Made by a program: the position numbers and the translations under genes. From positions 1 to 25,291 of the IMG/VR virus record IMGVR_UViG_3300027754_000401: a DNA stretch of 25,291 nt. The stretch is one strand, 5' to 3'. This DNA comes from a virus. This document shows positions 1-7,484 of this stretch, piece after piece. Each line of letters begins with the position of its first letter. Position 1 is the stretch's first letter. The notes below the pieces were generated by a model. It saw only the letters and a list, made by a program, of their open reading frames with translations. It was not told the origin of the DNA and did no database searches.

Positions 1-154
1 GTGGCCGTGGTCAGGTATCCAGGCACCACCGGGGTGCCCGTAAAGGTGGGGCTGGCCAGTGGGGCATAGGTAGAGCCTGCGGTGGCCGTGGTCAGGTATC
101 CAGGCACCACCGGGGTGCCCGTAAAGGTGGGGCTGGCCAGTGGAGCATAGGTAG
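1..154. repeat. 81-bp tandem repeat inside the fibre gene
   Basis: Two copies start at 1 and 82. They match over about 72 nt with a single mismatch (position 63 versus 144) and then diverge. The period of 81 bp is exactly 27 codons, so copy-number change keeps the fibre frame. The array probably continues beyond base 1. Confidence 0.85.
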
Positions 155-353
155 TGGCGGCCACCGATGCTTTCAAAAAGGCCTGGTTAATCACAAAGGC
201 CGTGGTGGCCAGCTGCGTGGTGCTGGTATCCACGGCCGCAGTGGGGGCCGTGGGGATCCCAGTCAGGGTGGGGCTTTTCAGGGCCGGGGCCACAGGGTCT
301 GCGGCGGCCGTGGTCAGTAGAAAAAGCAGGATGGTTAAAAGGCGGGATTTCAT
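1..353 (-). CDS. Tail-fibre-like repeat protein, N-terminal part (runs off left edge)
   Basis: An open frame starts at ATG 351-353 and stays open to base 1, giving at least 117 residues of the N-terminus. It begins with a basic, hydrophobic segment resembling a Sec signal (MKSRLLTILLFLLTTAAA). It then has fibre-type repeats built on SPTLTGIPTAP and YAPLASPTFTGTPVVPGYLT, the 'ASPTFTGTP' pattern common in phage tail fibres. A TTQLATTAFV segment between them is also typical of fibre proteins. Two near-identical 27-residue repeats occupy the leftmost part. It lies 19 nt downstream of the preceding structural gene, so it is probably co-transcribed with the tail genes. A role in host recognition is inferred. 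A signal peptide on a tail fibre is odd; the segment could instead be an assembly-specific hydrophobic tip. Confidence 0.75.
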   Translation of the reverse strand, partial: MKSRLLTILLFLLTTAAADPVAPALKSPTLTGIPTAPTAAVDTSTTQLATTAFVINQAFLKASVAATTYAPLASPTFTGTPVVPGYLTTATAGSTYAPLASPTFTGTPVVPGYLTTA

Positions 354-372
354 GGTGGCGGGGCGGGTGAAA

Positions 373-1125
373 TTAGAGGGCGGACAGGGTAACGTAAACG
401 GTGCGGTTGGCGGTGGCGGGGGCGGAAAATTCCAGGGTGTCCTGGTCGGCGGGGGTCGTGCCCAGGTAATGCAGGCCGTCGTCATTGCGGGCCATGGCGG
501 CGGCCGTCACCACTTCCGTGCCCGTGGGGGCATCGGCCCCGGCCAGGGTCAGGGTTTGCGCACCAGACAGCAGGGTGGCCGTGATGATACGGCTGGCCGT
601 CATCCCCGCCAGGAGGGCGGCCATTTGCGCGTTGGTCGGGTAAAGGGCCTCTGGGGTTTCCGTGGGGCCGTCCCCACCGGCGGCGGACCGCAGCAGGAGG
701 ACCGGGCCGGATCCCAGGTTGACTCGTTCCCCGTCGTCGGTGCGGATCCCGTAAATGGTGGCCCAGCAGTGGCGGGCGGCCCTTTCCATGGCCACGTTGG
801 TGACGGTGCCGGACAGGGAAAGGGTGGCATTCTGGTGGGTGCCGGCGGTCCAGTTTGGAGCAGTCAGGGTGACAATGCTGGCGGTGGCAACGGCGTCCAT
901 GATGGTGGCCGTGGCAGTGCGGCTGGCGTAGATTTCCAGGGTGATGGTGGCCAGATCCGTGGGGGTGCCCTCCACGGCGTCGGTGTCGGTGGGGTCGAAA
1001 ATGCCCAGTTGAATGTCCAGGGCGTCCCCGGCCACGATGGTCAGCAGGCGGTCCCGGGCCACGTCCCAGAGTGCTTTATCGCCAATGGCCTGCGTGAGTT
1101 TGATTCTGGCGGTCGGGGTGTTCAT
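373..1125 (-). CDS. Putative baseplate/tail structural protein
   Basis: A 250-residue protein starting at ATG 1123-1125, which overlaps the upstream stop as ATGA. The first half (about residues 25-110) alternates short beta-type strands, with LDIQLGIFDPTDTDAV and ATITLEIYASR-like stretches. This resembles BppU-like N-terminal domains that attach fibres to baseplates. The C-terminal part (about 160-250) is Ala/Thr-rich, with a helix-like TNAQMAALLAGMTASRI segment followed by beta-rich sequence ending in RTVYVTLSAL. It sits directly before the fibre gene, so a fibre-attachment or tail-tip role is a reasonable inference. I do not recognise a specific family. Confidence 0.6.
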   Translation of the reverse strand: MNTPTARIKLTQAIGDKALWDVARDRLLTIVAGDALDIQLGIFDPTDTDAVEGTPTDLATITLEIYASRTATATIMDAVATASIVTLTAPNWTAGTHQNATLSLSGTVTNVAMERAARHCWATIYGIRTDDGERVNLGSGPVLLLRSAAGGDGPTETPEALYPTNAQMAALLAGMTASRIITATLLSGAQTLTLAGADAPTGTEVVTAAAMARNDDGLHYLGTTPADQDTLEFSAPATANRTVYVTLSAL

Positions 1126-1724
1126 GGTTGGGGGGCGTCAATGGTGGCGGCCAGCAGGTCCCCCAGGGCCACGGCGGTGGCCTCCAGGACGGTGGCCGGC
1201 GGGGGTAAAATCTGGGGGTCGGGCAGGTGGGTGGTCTGGCGGGCCAGGGCAAAAATGCGCGGGTCGGTGGTGGCCTTTTTCGGCCCCTCCATGCGGAATA
1301 GGCCACCCGGCCGCCAGTAGAGGCCGGGCATTTCGGCGGGGACTTTGCCGTGGGCCTCGGGGACCACCGGGAAGGCCAGAAATTTAATCGGTTTGCCTGT
1401 CACTTCGGAAATGCGGCCGGTGGGGCGGACAATGCCCCCATAATAGCGCAGGCGCAGTCCGACCTGGGTCAGGGAAATGGTCACGTTGGTGCCGTCGCTG
1501 GTGGCCTCGGCCGATTCCAGCACCTTGCGATAAAACCCCGTGGAAGGTGCCCCCAGTTTATTCGGGCGGGTTGCGTAGTGCTCGGTTAAATGGTCCTTCA
1601 CGGCGGCCATGCCGGCCAGTTCCACGGCCGCGTTGATTTCATCCTGGGCCACGAAAAGGTGGCGCAGGCGGGCCAGGGTATTCTGGGCGGCCTCCATTCC
1701 ATCCAGGGCCAGGTTTATATTCAT
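1122..1724 (-). CDS. Virion morphogenesis / tail completion protein (Mu gpG-like)
   Basis: A 200-residue protein starting at ATG 1722-1724, chosen because it overlaps the upstream stop as ATGA. It has an N-terminal helical segment, then HLTEHYATRPNKLGAPSTGFY (around residues 48-68) and LRLRYYGGIVRPTGRISEVTGK (around 94-115). The 'YYGGIVRPTG' motif matches the H/Y-x-GG-x-I-x-P signature of the phage virion morphogenesis/tail completion family (Mu gpG, PF05069). Such proteins act at the head-tail joint during assembly. It follows the MuF-like gene, reproducing the Mu F-G pair, although the pair lies far from the portal gene. Confidence 0.55.
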   Translation of the reverse strand: MNINLALDGMEAAQNTLARLRHLFVAQDEINAAVELAGMAAVKDHLTEHYATRPNKLGAPSTGFYRKVLESAEATSDGTNVTISLTQVGLRLRYYGGIVRPTGRISEVTGKPIKFLAFPVVPEAHGKVPAEMPGLYWRPGGLFRMEGPKKATTDPRIFALARQTTHLPDPQILPPPATVLEATAVALGDLLAATIDAPQP

Positions 1725-2530
1725 TCGGCCACCCCCTCCACGAATTCCAGGATTGGCCCCACCCATGCGGCCATGCCTGCCAGGGCCTTGCCCAGTCCGG
1801 CCATAATGCCCGGATCCGAAACCCGGGGCGTGGATTGCAGTCCGGCGTTAAATGAGGCCGCCGGCGCGGGCGTGGCGGCGGCAGCTGGTGGCGCGGGCAG
1901 GGTCAGGCCTGCGGCCAGGGCGGCGGTGCGGCCCACGGCACGGGTGCCCATGCCAGAGTTGAAATCAAAGGGGGCATAAGGCGCACCAAAGCGGGAAATG
2001 GCGGCCCAGATCGGACTGCCCACCACGGCCACGGCCGGATCCAGGGAGGCCCCTTTTTTGTCGGTGTCGGACAGGCCGGCGTAGGCGTCGGCCCAGCGGG
2101 TTTCCCAGTCGCGGGGTTCCAGGCGGTTTTGGAGGCGCACCAGTTGCTTGGCGGGAAAGGCTTTAATGGCCCGCAGCTGGGCCTGTTCGGCGGCGTAGTT
2201 CCGGGCCATGGAAAGGTTGGTTTCCAGGACCAGGTTCTGGCGGCGGGGGGCGGAAAGGTCGTGGATGCCACCCACTTCTGTGGGGTCCGGTTCATACCCC
2301 AGGGCCGCCAGCTTTTCCCGCAGCATGCGGCGGGCCTCCTGAATGGATAGGTCCCCGGCCATGGTTTCGTGGGTCGTTTCCCGGAAAACTTGCAGGATTT
2401 CCGCATGCGTCACCTGGGCCATAAAAAAAGCCCGCTGGCGCAGCTGCAAGGGCAGCAGTTCCAGTTCGGCCGTGGTCAGGGCCGTGGGAAAATTCACCTT
2501 GGCGGCGAAAAATGTTTCGGCTTTGGTCAT
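1721..2530 (-). CDS. MuF-like minor head protein
   Basis: A 269-residue protein starting at ATG 2528-2530, overlapping the upstream stop as ATGA. Residues about 30-130 are mainly helical, with RQRAFFMAQVTHAEILQVF, DLSIQEARRMLREKLAALGY and LETNLSMARNYAAEQAQL. This arrangement is typical of the phage head morphogenesis (MuF/SPP1 gp7) domain, in which an 'F-x-aq' helix precedes long helices. An Ala/Pro-rich linker (about 205-235) leads to a C-terminal Gly/Ala-rich hydrophobic stretch. MuF proteins bind the portal and are packaged in the head. The position after the tail-tube gene is unusual, because F normally follows the portal gene. Confidence 0.5.
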   Translation of the reverse strand: MTKAETFFAAKVNFPTALTTAELELLPLQLRQRAFFMAQVTHAEILQVFRETTHETMAGDLSIQEARRMLREKLAALGYEPDPTEVGGIHDLSAPRRQNLVLETNLSMARNYAAEQAQLRAIKAFPAKQLVRLQNRLEPRDWETRWADAYAGLSDTDKKGASLDPAVAVVGSPIWAAISRFGAPYAPFDFNSGMGTRAVGRTAALAAGLTLPAPPAAAATPAPAASFNAGLQSTPRVSDPGIMAGLGKALAGMAAWVGPILEFVEGVAE

Positions 2531-2898
2531 GCGGCGGAGAGCGTTCCCACGGCGGTGTAGGAGTGAAAAGTGACGCTGCCCTTGTAAACTCCCTGGGTGG
2601 TCACTGTGGCAGGGTCCAGGACCAGGGCAGCGTCAAATGAGAGCGTCCCGGCCTCTGTGAATTCCTGGGCATGGGACAAAATAAAGGCCTCGGCGGTGGC
2701 CACGTCGGCGTGGGCGCGGGCCACGGTCCAGCTGGCCGTGTAATGCCTATTCCCCCGGTGATGCAATGCCGGCGCAGCGGCCCGAATCAAGCTGGCCAGC
2801 TGCGTTTCGTCCACCAGATCCAGGCGGAAATTTTGCGGCCAGTCGAATTCGTCCGCACTGGCCCCGCCCAGGGAAATGGCATCGAATGTAATAGTCAT
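2527..2898 (-). CDS. Small phage structural protein, unknown
   Basis: A 123-residue protein starting at ATG 2896-2898, 8 nt after the tail-tube gene ends. It is predicted mixed beta/alpha: an N-terminal strand (MTITFDAISLGG), a central RHYTASWTVARAHADVATAEAF segment and a beta-rich C-terminus (YKGSVTFHSYTAVG). The composition suits a small virion or tail assembly protein. The location next to the putative tube gene suggests a tail-assembly or tube-associated role. No family is recognised, and no programmed-frameshift partner is obvious. Confidence 0.6.
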   Translation of the reverse strand: MTITFDAISLGGASADEFDWPQNFRLDLVDETQLASLIRAAAPALHHRGNRHYTASWTVARAHADVATAEAFILSHAQEFTEAGTLSFDAALVLDPATVTTQGVYKGSVTFHSYTAVGTLSAA

Positions 2899-2906
2899 AG
2901 AGGGGA

Positions 2907-3881
2907 TTAATCATTGATGACGAGGGCAGCCAGGGGCAGCTGGGCACCGCCAGAGAATCGGCGCAGGACGTGCCATTCCAATTCGCCCACCCGGTTTTTC
3001 CCACTGCCCCAGGCGGCTTTGCCGGCCACCAGGGCGGCCGTGTTGAAAGTGAACTGGTAATAGTTCAGCACGTCGGCCAGGTAAAGTTTCCGGGCCGTCG
3101 GCAGGGCGGCCGCCATGGAGGCCCCGCGCACTTTGGTGCCAGAGGCGTTTTCCTGCGTATGCAGGGCGGCCAGCACCTCGTCCACGGTGACGGTAAGGGG
3201 CGTGGCCTTTATGACAATGCCCGTATCCATGCGGGTCATGCCAGACAGGCCGCCGGCGTCACTGGTATTTTCCGAAAGGGCCTGGTTGAAATCAATGGTC
3301 CACCCGTCGGCGGTCTGGATCCCCGTCCACACGGCGTGGTCGGGGTCGGTGGGGTCGGCGTCCCATATCCCGGTAAATGCCCGGGTGACAATTTCGCTTT
3401 GCTCGGGGGTGTCGGTCACGGCCCCGTAGGCCAGGCTGGTGACAATGCTGTCGGCCGTCCCGAATTCATCCACCCGCACCGCCGTGAAGGTCAAGGCCCC
3501 CCAGTTTTGTTTGGTGGCGGACAGCATGAGGGAGGGCAGTTTTGTGAGGGCCACGTTGTGGAAAGTGAAACCCGTCTGGCCGGAAAGCAGGGGTTTAATG
3601 GTCAGCACTTTGGGGGATCCCGTGGTGAATAATTGGCTGCCGGGCTGGGCGTTAATGGAGGCCAGGACTTTTGTAATCAGCGTATTGTCCAGGGACCCCG
3701 TGGGGGTGAAGGAAATTGTATAGTAGGCATCCCCCAGGCGTTCGTCCACGGTGCCGTGGGCGTCGGTCTGAATTCCAAAGGTGCGGGTGCGCAGGTCGAT
3801 TTCTACGCCAGCCTGGGACCAGAGTTTCTGGCCGTCGAACGTGATTAAGCAAGGGCCTTTAATGAAGGTGGGGAGGGACAT
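2907..3881 (-). CDS. Putative major tail tube protein
   Basis: A 324-residue protein from ATG 3879-3881. It is predominantly beta-rich: LITFDGQKLWSQAGVEIDLRT near the N-terminus, DAYYTISFTPTGSLDN at about 50-66, and LMLSATKQNWGALTFTAVRVDEFG at about 118-141. This matches the N-terminal tube domain of siphovirus tail tube proteins, which stack as hexameric rings around the DNA channel. It is longer than a minimal tube protein (about 150-250 residues), so a C-terminal decoration or Ig-like region is possible. It follows the tail-terminator-like gene, as in many siphophages. The leader is A/C-rich and lacks a Shine-Dalgarno sequence. Confidence 0.5.
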   Translation of the reverse strand: MSLPTFIKGPCLITFDGQKLWSQAGVEIDLRTRTFGIQTDAHGTVDERLGDAYYTISFTPTGSLDNTLITKVLASINAQPGSQLFTTGSPKVLTIKPLLSGQTGFTFHNVALTKLPSLMLSATKQNWGALTFTAVRVDEFGTADSIVTSLAYGAVTDTPEQSEIVTRAFTGIWDADPTDPDHAVWTGIQTADGWTIDFNQALSENTSDAGGLSGMTRMDTGIVIKATPLTVTVDEVLAALHTQENASGTKVRGASMAAALPTARKLYLADVLNYYQFTFNTAALVAGKAAWGSGKNRVGELEWHVLRRFSGGAQLPLAALVIND

Positions 3882-3908
3882 GGTAATGGGTGGGCTGGGG
3901 GTTTTTTA

Positions 3909-4418
3909 TTAGGTTTCCGGGTCTGGGAAAGTGTCGAATTCGCGGCGGACGGGTTCGTGCATGAGGCCGCCGGATAGGGAGAAAATGAGATCCCAGGCGG
4001 TGATGCCTGGCACGTCGTCACCTGGTTGGATGGCCACCAGGACAATGCCCCCGCCGGTCAGGGTCTGGCCTTCCGTGCCCAGGGGGACGTAGTTTTTCAG
4101 CAGGCAGCCGCAGACTTCGGCCACGTAGTCCGCTGGCTGGCCGGTGCCGGTGTCGGTCCGGTTAATGGGGATATTTTCCCGCACTCGGCAGACGAATTTT
4201 GCCCCGTTATAGTAAGGCGTGGGGATTTCCGGCAGGCCGTGGTCCCCGGAGAGCGGGGCCACCATGACGGCCAGGCCCAGCGTGCCCACGGCGGCGGACA
4301 TTTTGGGCAGGAGGTCCTTGTCATTCTGGGCCACCACGGGAATGGGCGGATCCGCTGCGAAAAAATCATGGCCGGACAGATAGCGGGCCACGGATTGCTG
4401 GACTTCGGTCAGAAACAT
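3909..4418 (-). CDS. Tail terminator-like / neck protein (Mu gp37-like position)
   Basis: A 169-residue protein from ATG 4416-4418, sharing one base with the stop of the glycosyltransferase gene (TAATG). N-terminal helix MFLTEVQQSVARYLSG is followed by alternating strands, including NGAKFVCRVRENIPINR at about 71-88 and TAWDLIFSLSGG near the end. The size, fold pattern and position just before the tube gene fit a tail terminator or minor tail protein (compare DUF1834/Mu gp37). The assignment rests on context and secondary-structure pattern, not on a clear motif. Confidence 0.45.
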   Translation of the reverse strand: MFLTEVQQSVARYLSGHDFFAADPPIPVVAQNDKDLLPKMSAAVGTLGLAVMVAPLSGDHGLPEIPTPYYNGAKFVCRVRENIPINRTDTGTGQPADYVAEVCGCLLKNYVPLGTEGQTLTGGGIVLVAIQPGDDVPGITAWDLIFSLSGGLMHEPVRREFDTFPDPET

Positions 4419-5713
4419 TACGCGGCCCCCCTTTCGAGTTTGGCCCAGCTGGCGGCCCAGTGGTGGACGGCGTAGGCGCGGGGGAAGTTGGCGGCGCGGA
4501 ATTCGGCGGGGTTTAATTCGCCCATCCAGTAAGGGTAAACGGTGGCGGGCAGGAGGCCGACCATTTGCGCGGCCGGCCAGTGGATGGCCACCTGGCCCTG
4601 GTCATCATAAAGGGCGGTCTGCCGGTTGTGGCGGGTCCATTCATGGACGGCGCGGCCGAAAAATCCCGGCCCGGTAATCTGCACAATGTCCCAGATGTTT
4701 TCCGGCTTGCGCGGGGCCACGGCCGCCAGCCTGGTCAGCAGGAAATCCCAGAAGGGATGGCCGGCGGGGCTGCGCAGCAGGCCGATGGCTGGCTGGTCGA
4801 TCTGTTGGAACCCAAAGTGGACGGCCCCGGGGATCCAGAGGGCATCCATGGGGCGCAGAATTTGAAAATCAGTATCCAGATAAAGGCCCCCGAAAAGGCG
4901 CATTAAATTGTAACGGATGGCATCGGCCCGCATGCCCAGCGGGGAGGCCTGGGACAGGCAGAGGTCCGGGGCCATCAGCCACGGGGCCAGCTTTTGCACG
5001 TCGGCGTCCCTCCATAGGCGCAGCTGGTGGTCGGGCAGGTGGGTGGTAATGCTGGCCTGCCAGGCCACCATTTCCGCCGGCAGGGGATCCGGCCCCAACC
5101 AGAGTTGGTGGACGGTGCGGTGGGTGGACAGGGGCATGGGTCCCCGCCAGGCCCAGAGCAGGGAGGCGTCCACCGTCACGGTATAACCGGCCAGGCGCAG
5201 TTCCCCGGCCAGATCGGCCAGGGGTGCCCGGCTTTGCCGGTGGATGGCCAGGAGGGTGGGCCGGGCGGTGGGGGAGGTCCCGTCAAAGGAGGCGGCCACG
5301 GCCGGCCACTGGTCGGGCGTCATAAAAATGGCGTCGGCCTGCATGGCATGGAGGCGCAGGAGGGTGGTCAGGGTGGACAGTTCCACGGCCGGCGTGGTGA
5401 CGGGCATGGCCCCGGCGTGGCAGTTGTCAAAAGGTCCGGGCACCGGGTGCGTGACAAAATGGGCCTGCTGTTCGGTCCAGTCGGCGGCCAGGCCACCGTG
5501 GTGGATGGTCACACCTTGCAGGCCGGCGGCGGCCATGGCCAGGGCGGCAGCCTGCTGGGCCAGGGGTTCCACCAGCAGGACCCGGCACGGCGTGGCCACG
5601 GCCTGCATTTCCAGGGCCACGGCCAGGGCGGGCGTGGCCAGCTGCGGGGCCAGGACCACCACGTGCGGCGGGGCATTCAGGAGGGCGGCCAGTCTGGACA
5701 GGTGCGGTTTCAT
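4418..5713 (-). CDS. Fused FkbM-like / GT32-like (OCH1-type) glycosyltransferase
   Basis: A 431-residue protein starting at ATG 5711-5713, overlapping the upstream stop as ATGA; a TTG at 5759-5761 would add 16 residues but is less likely. Residues 200-431 carry GT32/Gly_transf_sug hallmarks: HQLWLG at 202-207, ADAIRYNLMRLFGGLYLDTDF at 263-283 with the nucleotide-sugar/metal-binding DTD at 280-282, TGPGFF at 347-352, and a closing YAVHHWAASW-type motif near 414-423. Residues about 15-190 have a Rossmann-like pattern (HVVVLAP, RVLLVEP, then GYTVTVD) reminiscent of FkbM methyltransferases, but without a clear SAM glycine motif, so this half may be non-catalytic. It lies between head-tail genes. 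Glycosylation of virion proteins or of host surface glycans is inferred. Confidence 0.75.
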   Translation of the reverse strand: MKPHLSRLAALLNAPPHVVVLAPQLATPALAVALEMQAVATPCRVLLVEPLAQQAAALAMAAAGLQGVTIHHGGLAADWTEQQAHFVTHPVPGPFDNCHAGAMPVTTPAVELSTLTTLLRLHAMQADAIFMTPDQWPAVAASFDGTSPTARPTLLAIHRQSRAPLADLAGELRLAGYTVTVDASLLWAWRGPMPLSTHRTVHQLWLGPDPLPAEMVAWQASITTHLPDHQLRLWRDADVQKLAPWLMAPDLCLSQASPLGMRADAIRYNLMRLFGGLYLDTDFQILRPMDALWIPGAVHFGFQQIDQPAIGLLRSPAGHPFWDFLLTRLAAVAPRKPENIWDIVQITGPGFFGRAVHEWTRHNRQTALYDDQGQVAIHWPAAQMVGLLPATVYPYWMGELNPAEFRAANFPRAYAVHHWAASWAKLERGAA

Positions 5714-5946
5714 TCGGCGGGGGGCATCCAGCGGTAAAAGCTGGCGCGTTGCGTCGTGCAAGGGATCGGCTTTTGGCGGTGTTCAATCACGTGGCCACCA
5801 GGGTGGCGCAGTTCGGAAATGCGGGAATGGACGGCAAAGGCCCCGGACACGGCGGCCAGTTCGGGCATGGGCACCCATTCCCCTGGGGTTTCCATGAGTC
5901 GGGCCAGCACGCGGGCGGCCTGGGTGGTGGCTTTGTTCGGGTCCAT
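5710..5946 (-). CDS. Small helix-turn-helix protein (HTH_39-like)
   Basis: A 78-residue protein from ATG 5944-5946, 2 nt after the connector gene and overlapping the glycosyltransferase start as ATGA. The layout is a compact winged helix: ARVLARLMETPGEWVPMPELAAVSG, AFAVHSRISELRHPGG (recognition-helix region, residues about 37-52), then HVIEHRQKP and SFYRWMP as the wing. This matches the HTH_39-type phage domain, where 'HSRISELR' is the key stretch. A DNA-binding gene embedded in the structural operon could regulate late expression, but no target site is evident. Confidence 0.7.
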   Translation of the reverse strand: MDPNKATTQAARVLARLMETPGEWVPMPELAAVSGAFAVHSRISELRHPGGHVIEHRQKPIPCTTQRASFYRWMPPAE

Positions 5947-5948
5947 GG

Positions 5949-6395
5949 TCAGCGCAGGGGGGTAAAATCAATGGTATCCTCCCCGCCGTAGTCGCCACCG
6001 TCGGGCACGGGGGAGTCGGTGGCGGAAGTGGTCGGGGGGGAAATATAAAAATCACACTTGGCCACGGCGGCCAGGCGTTCGCGTGCGGCCCGCAGCAGGT
6101 CCTTGCGCACGTCGTCAAAGACAATGGACGCGGCCGGCAGGCGGCTGGCCAGCGTGGCCCGCAGGATTTCCAGGGTGGTGGAAACTAACTCGGGGGGAAT
6201 GGTCCCCTCGGTGCCGGCGGCATTGCGGGGGCAGGAAAGCACACTGCCCACCACTTCGGCGCACACGTCCCGGATGGTCGTCGTAATCACGTCCTGCCCA
6301 CTAATCGCTTTGGCGGCAGTGGTGAAGGCGGTCCATTCGGTCTGGGAAAACCGGCTGGCCAGCAGGGTGGTGGTGATTTCAATCCAGGCGGGCAT
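5949..6395 (-). CDS. Head-tail connector (Mu gp36/DUF1320-like)
   Basis: A 148-residue protein from ATG 6393-6395. Helical pattern: ITTTLLASRFSQTEWTAF, DVITTTIRDVCAEVVGSVLS (about 35-54), LVSTTLEILRATLASRLPA and DLLRAARERLAAVAKCDFYI (about 103-122), then an acidic tail. Small all-helical proteins of this size immediately downstream of the capsid gene are usually head completion/adaptor proteins of the gp36/DUF1320 or gp6 type. The family call depends on position and helix spacing. The gene is separated from the capsid gene by an 84-nt gap containing a hairpin. Confidence 0.5.
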   Translation of the reverse strand: MPAWIEITTTLLASRFSQTEWTAFTTAAKAISGQDVITTTIRDVCAEVVGSVLSCPRNAAGTEGTIPPELVSTTLEILRATLASRLPAASIVFDDVRKDLLRAARERLAAVAKCDFYISPPTTSATDSPVPDGGDYGGEDTIDFTPLR

Positions 6396-6437
6396 GGGGG
6401 CGGAGGTGGTGGGGAGTGTTTAAAAGGAGGCCGTGCG

Positions 6438-6463
6438 GCCCCCCGCCAGGGATGGCGGGGGGC
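6438..6463 (-). terminator. Strong hairpin just downstream of the capsid gene
   Basis: Perfect 11-bp inverted repeat, 6438-6448 against 6453-6463, with a GGGA loop (plus strand). It lies 17 nt past the capsid stop codon. On the transcribed strand it is followed, about 10 nt further, by a short TTTT. It could be a partial terminator or an mRNA 3'-end stabiliser for the capsid message. Confidence 0.6.
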
Positions 6464-6479
6464 GCAGGGCGTGGGCGTC

Positions 6480-7409
6480 TTAGGTATTGATATTGACGCG
6501 AACCCCGGCCACGGAATTCGTGACGCTGGGGAGCGCATACCAGTCAAACTTGGCAATTTCCTGGCGGCCGTCCGGGGACGTGTAAGCACCTGGCACCATG
6601 AATTTTCCGGCAAGGCGGAAAGTTTTCATAAAGCTGGGGTCGTGGCGGGTCGGGTTCGCCATGGTGGCAAACACGATAACCGACGTGTCCAGAATAAAGC
6701 CCATGGCGGCGGTGAGGCCGTCGGCGGCCGAATCGTAAACCGTCATTGCAATCTGATTCTGGGGGGCACCCATGAGCAGGCTTTGAATGTCGGCAATGGT
6801 CGGGTTGACCATTTCCTTTTTCCCGCCGGACGCAAAGCGGCCTTTTACGCTGGAATGATTCTTAAACCGACGGAAGGCCGTTGGCCCCCAGAGGATCCGA
6901 ATATTCATCAGGCTGCCGGACTTGGCGGCCTTGGCCACGGCAATGATTTTCTGGTCGAGTTCGTCCACCAGGTCAATGTTGGCGGTGGCGAGGGACAGAT
7001 CCGTGCCGGCTCCCAGAGTGGTAAGGGCCAGGTTTACGGTTTCGTATTCATGGGCCAGGCCGCCCAGCTGGGCGCAAATGTCGGCACCTTCCTGCAAGGA
7101 AACTTGCAATTCAGGGCCGGCCAGGGTTTCGATTTCGTCAATGGGGAAATCCAGTGCATTTGCCACCAGGTTGGCGGTGGTTTCCGTTCCAGAAAGGCCC
7201 ACGATAGTGGCGGCACCATTGGCGGCGCGTTTGGTCTGCGGGATTTTGAAACGGGTTTTTTCGTCGAAGGTCCAGTAACGGAAACGGGTCCCGGGGACGT
7301 TGACGGTAGGGGAAAGGAATTCGGCCAGGGCACCAATGGCGGCCTGGGCGGCACCTTGCGAATAGTTCTTAATGGTGGCCGTCATGGCGGCGTCGGAGAG
7401 TTTAGACAT
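6480..7409 (-). CDS. Major capsid protein
   Basis: A 309-residue protein from ATG 7407-7409, within the usual 300-350 range for Mu gpT and B3/D3112-type capsid proteins. It has an N-terminal helix (AAMTATIKNYSQGAAQAAIGALAEFL), then VPGTRFRYWTFDEKTRFKIPQTKRA (about 38-62), resembling the extended arm region. DQKIIAVAKAAKSGSLMNIRILWGPTAFRRFKNH (about 151-184) resembles an A-domain core with the typical 'vlwG-p-afr-f' turn. The C-terminus (PSVTNSVAGVRVNINT) is beta-rich. It follows protease and decoration genes in canonical order. Hairpins flank the gene, and its A/C-rich leader has no Shine-Dalgarno sequence; both may support high expression. Confidence 0.8.
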   Translation of the reverse strand: MSKLSDAAMTATIKNYSQGAAQAAIGALAEFLSPTVNVPGTRFRYWTFDEKTRFKIPQTKRAANGAATIVGLSGTETTANLVANALDFPIDEIETLAGPELQVSLQEGADICAQLGGLAHEYETVNLALTTLGAGTDLSLATANIDLVDELDQKIIAVAKAAKSGSLMNIRILWGPTAFRRFKNHSSVKGRFASGGKKEMVNPTIADIQSLLMGAPQNQIAMTVYDSAADGLTAAMGFILDTSVIVFATMANPTRHDPSFMKTFRLAGKFMVPGAYTSPDGRQEIAKFDWYALPSVTNSVAGVRVNINT

Positions 7410-7441
7410 ATTTTTTTAGGGTTTGGGTTTTTGGGTTTGTG

Positions 7442-7467
7442 CCCGCAGGCCCGTGGGGGCCTGCGGG
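7442..7467 (-). promoter_or_regulatory. Hairpin in the leader between decoration and capsid genes
   Basis: Perfect 11-bp inverted repeat, 7442-7452 against 7457-7467, with loop GTGG (plus strand), placed 17 nt after the decoration stop and about 32 nt before the capsid ATG. No T-tract follows on the transcribed strand, so it is unlikely to be a simple terminator there. It may act as an RNA processing or stabilising element. On the plus strand it is followed by GCTTTT, a weak terminator shape. Confidence 0.6.
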
Positions 7468-7484
7468 GCTTTTGGGGGGATCGG

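Noticed and set aside
1-154. CRISPR-like array
   Set aside because: The 81-bp units are contiguous, in frame and encode fibre repeats; there are no spacers.
154-1320. Long rightward frame rich in Gly/Val/Arg opposite the structural genes
   Set aside because: It is the antisense of well-supported leftward genes and of the fibre gene; low-complexity Gly-rich translation is expected opposite GCC/ACC-rich coding DNA.
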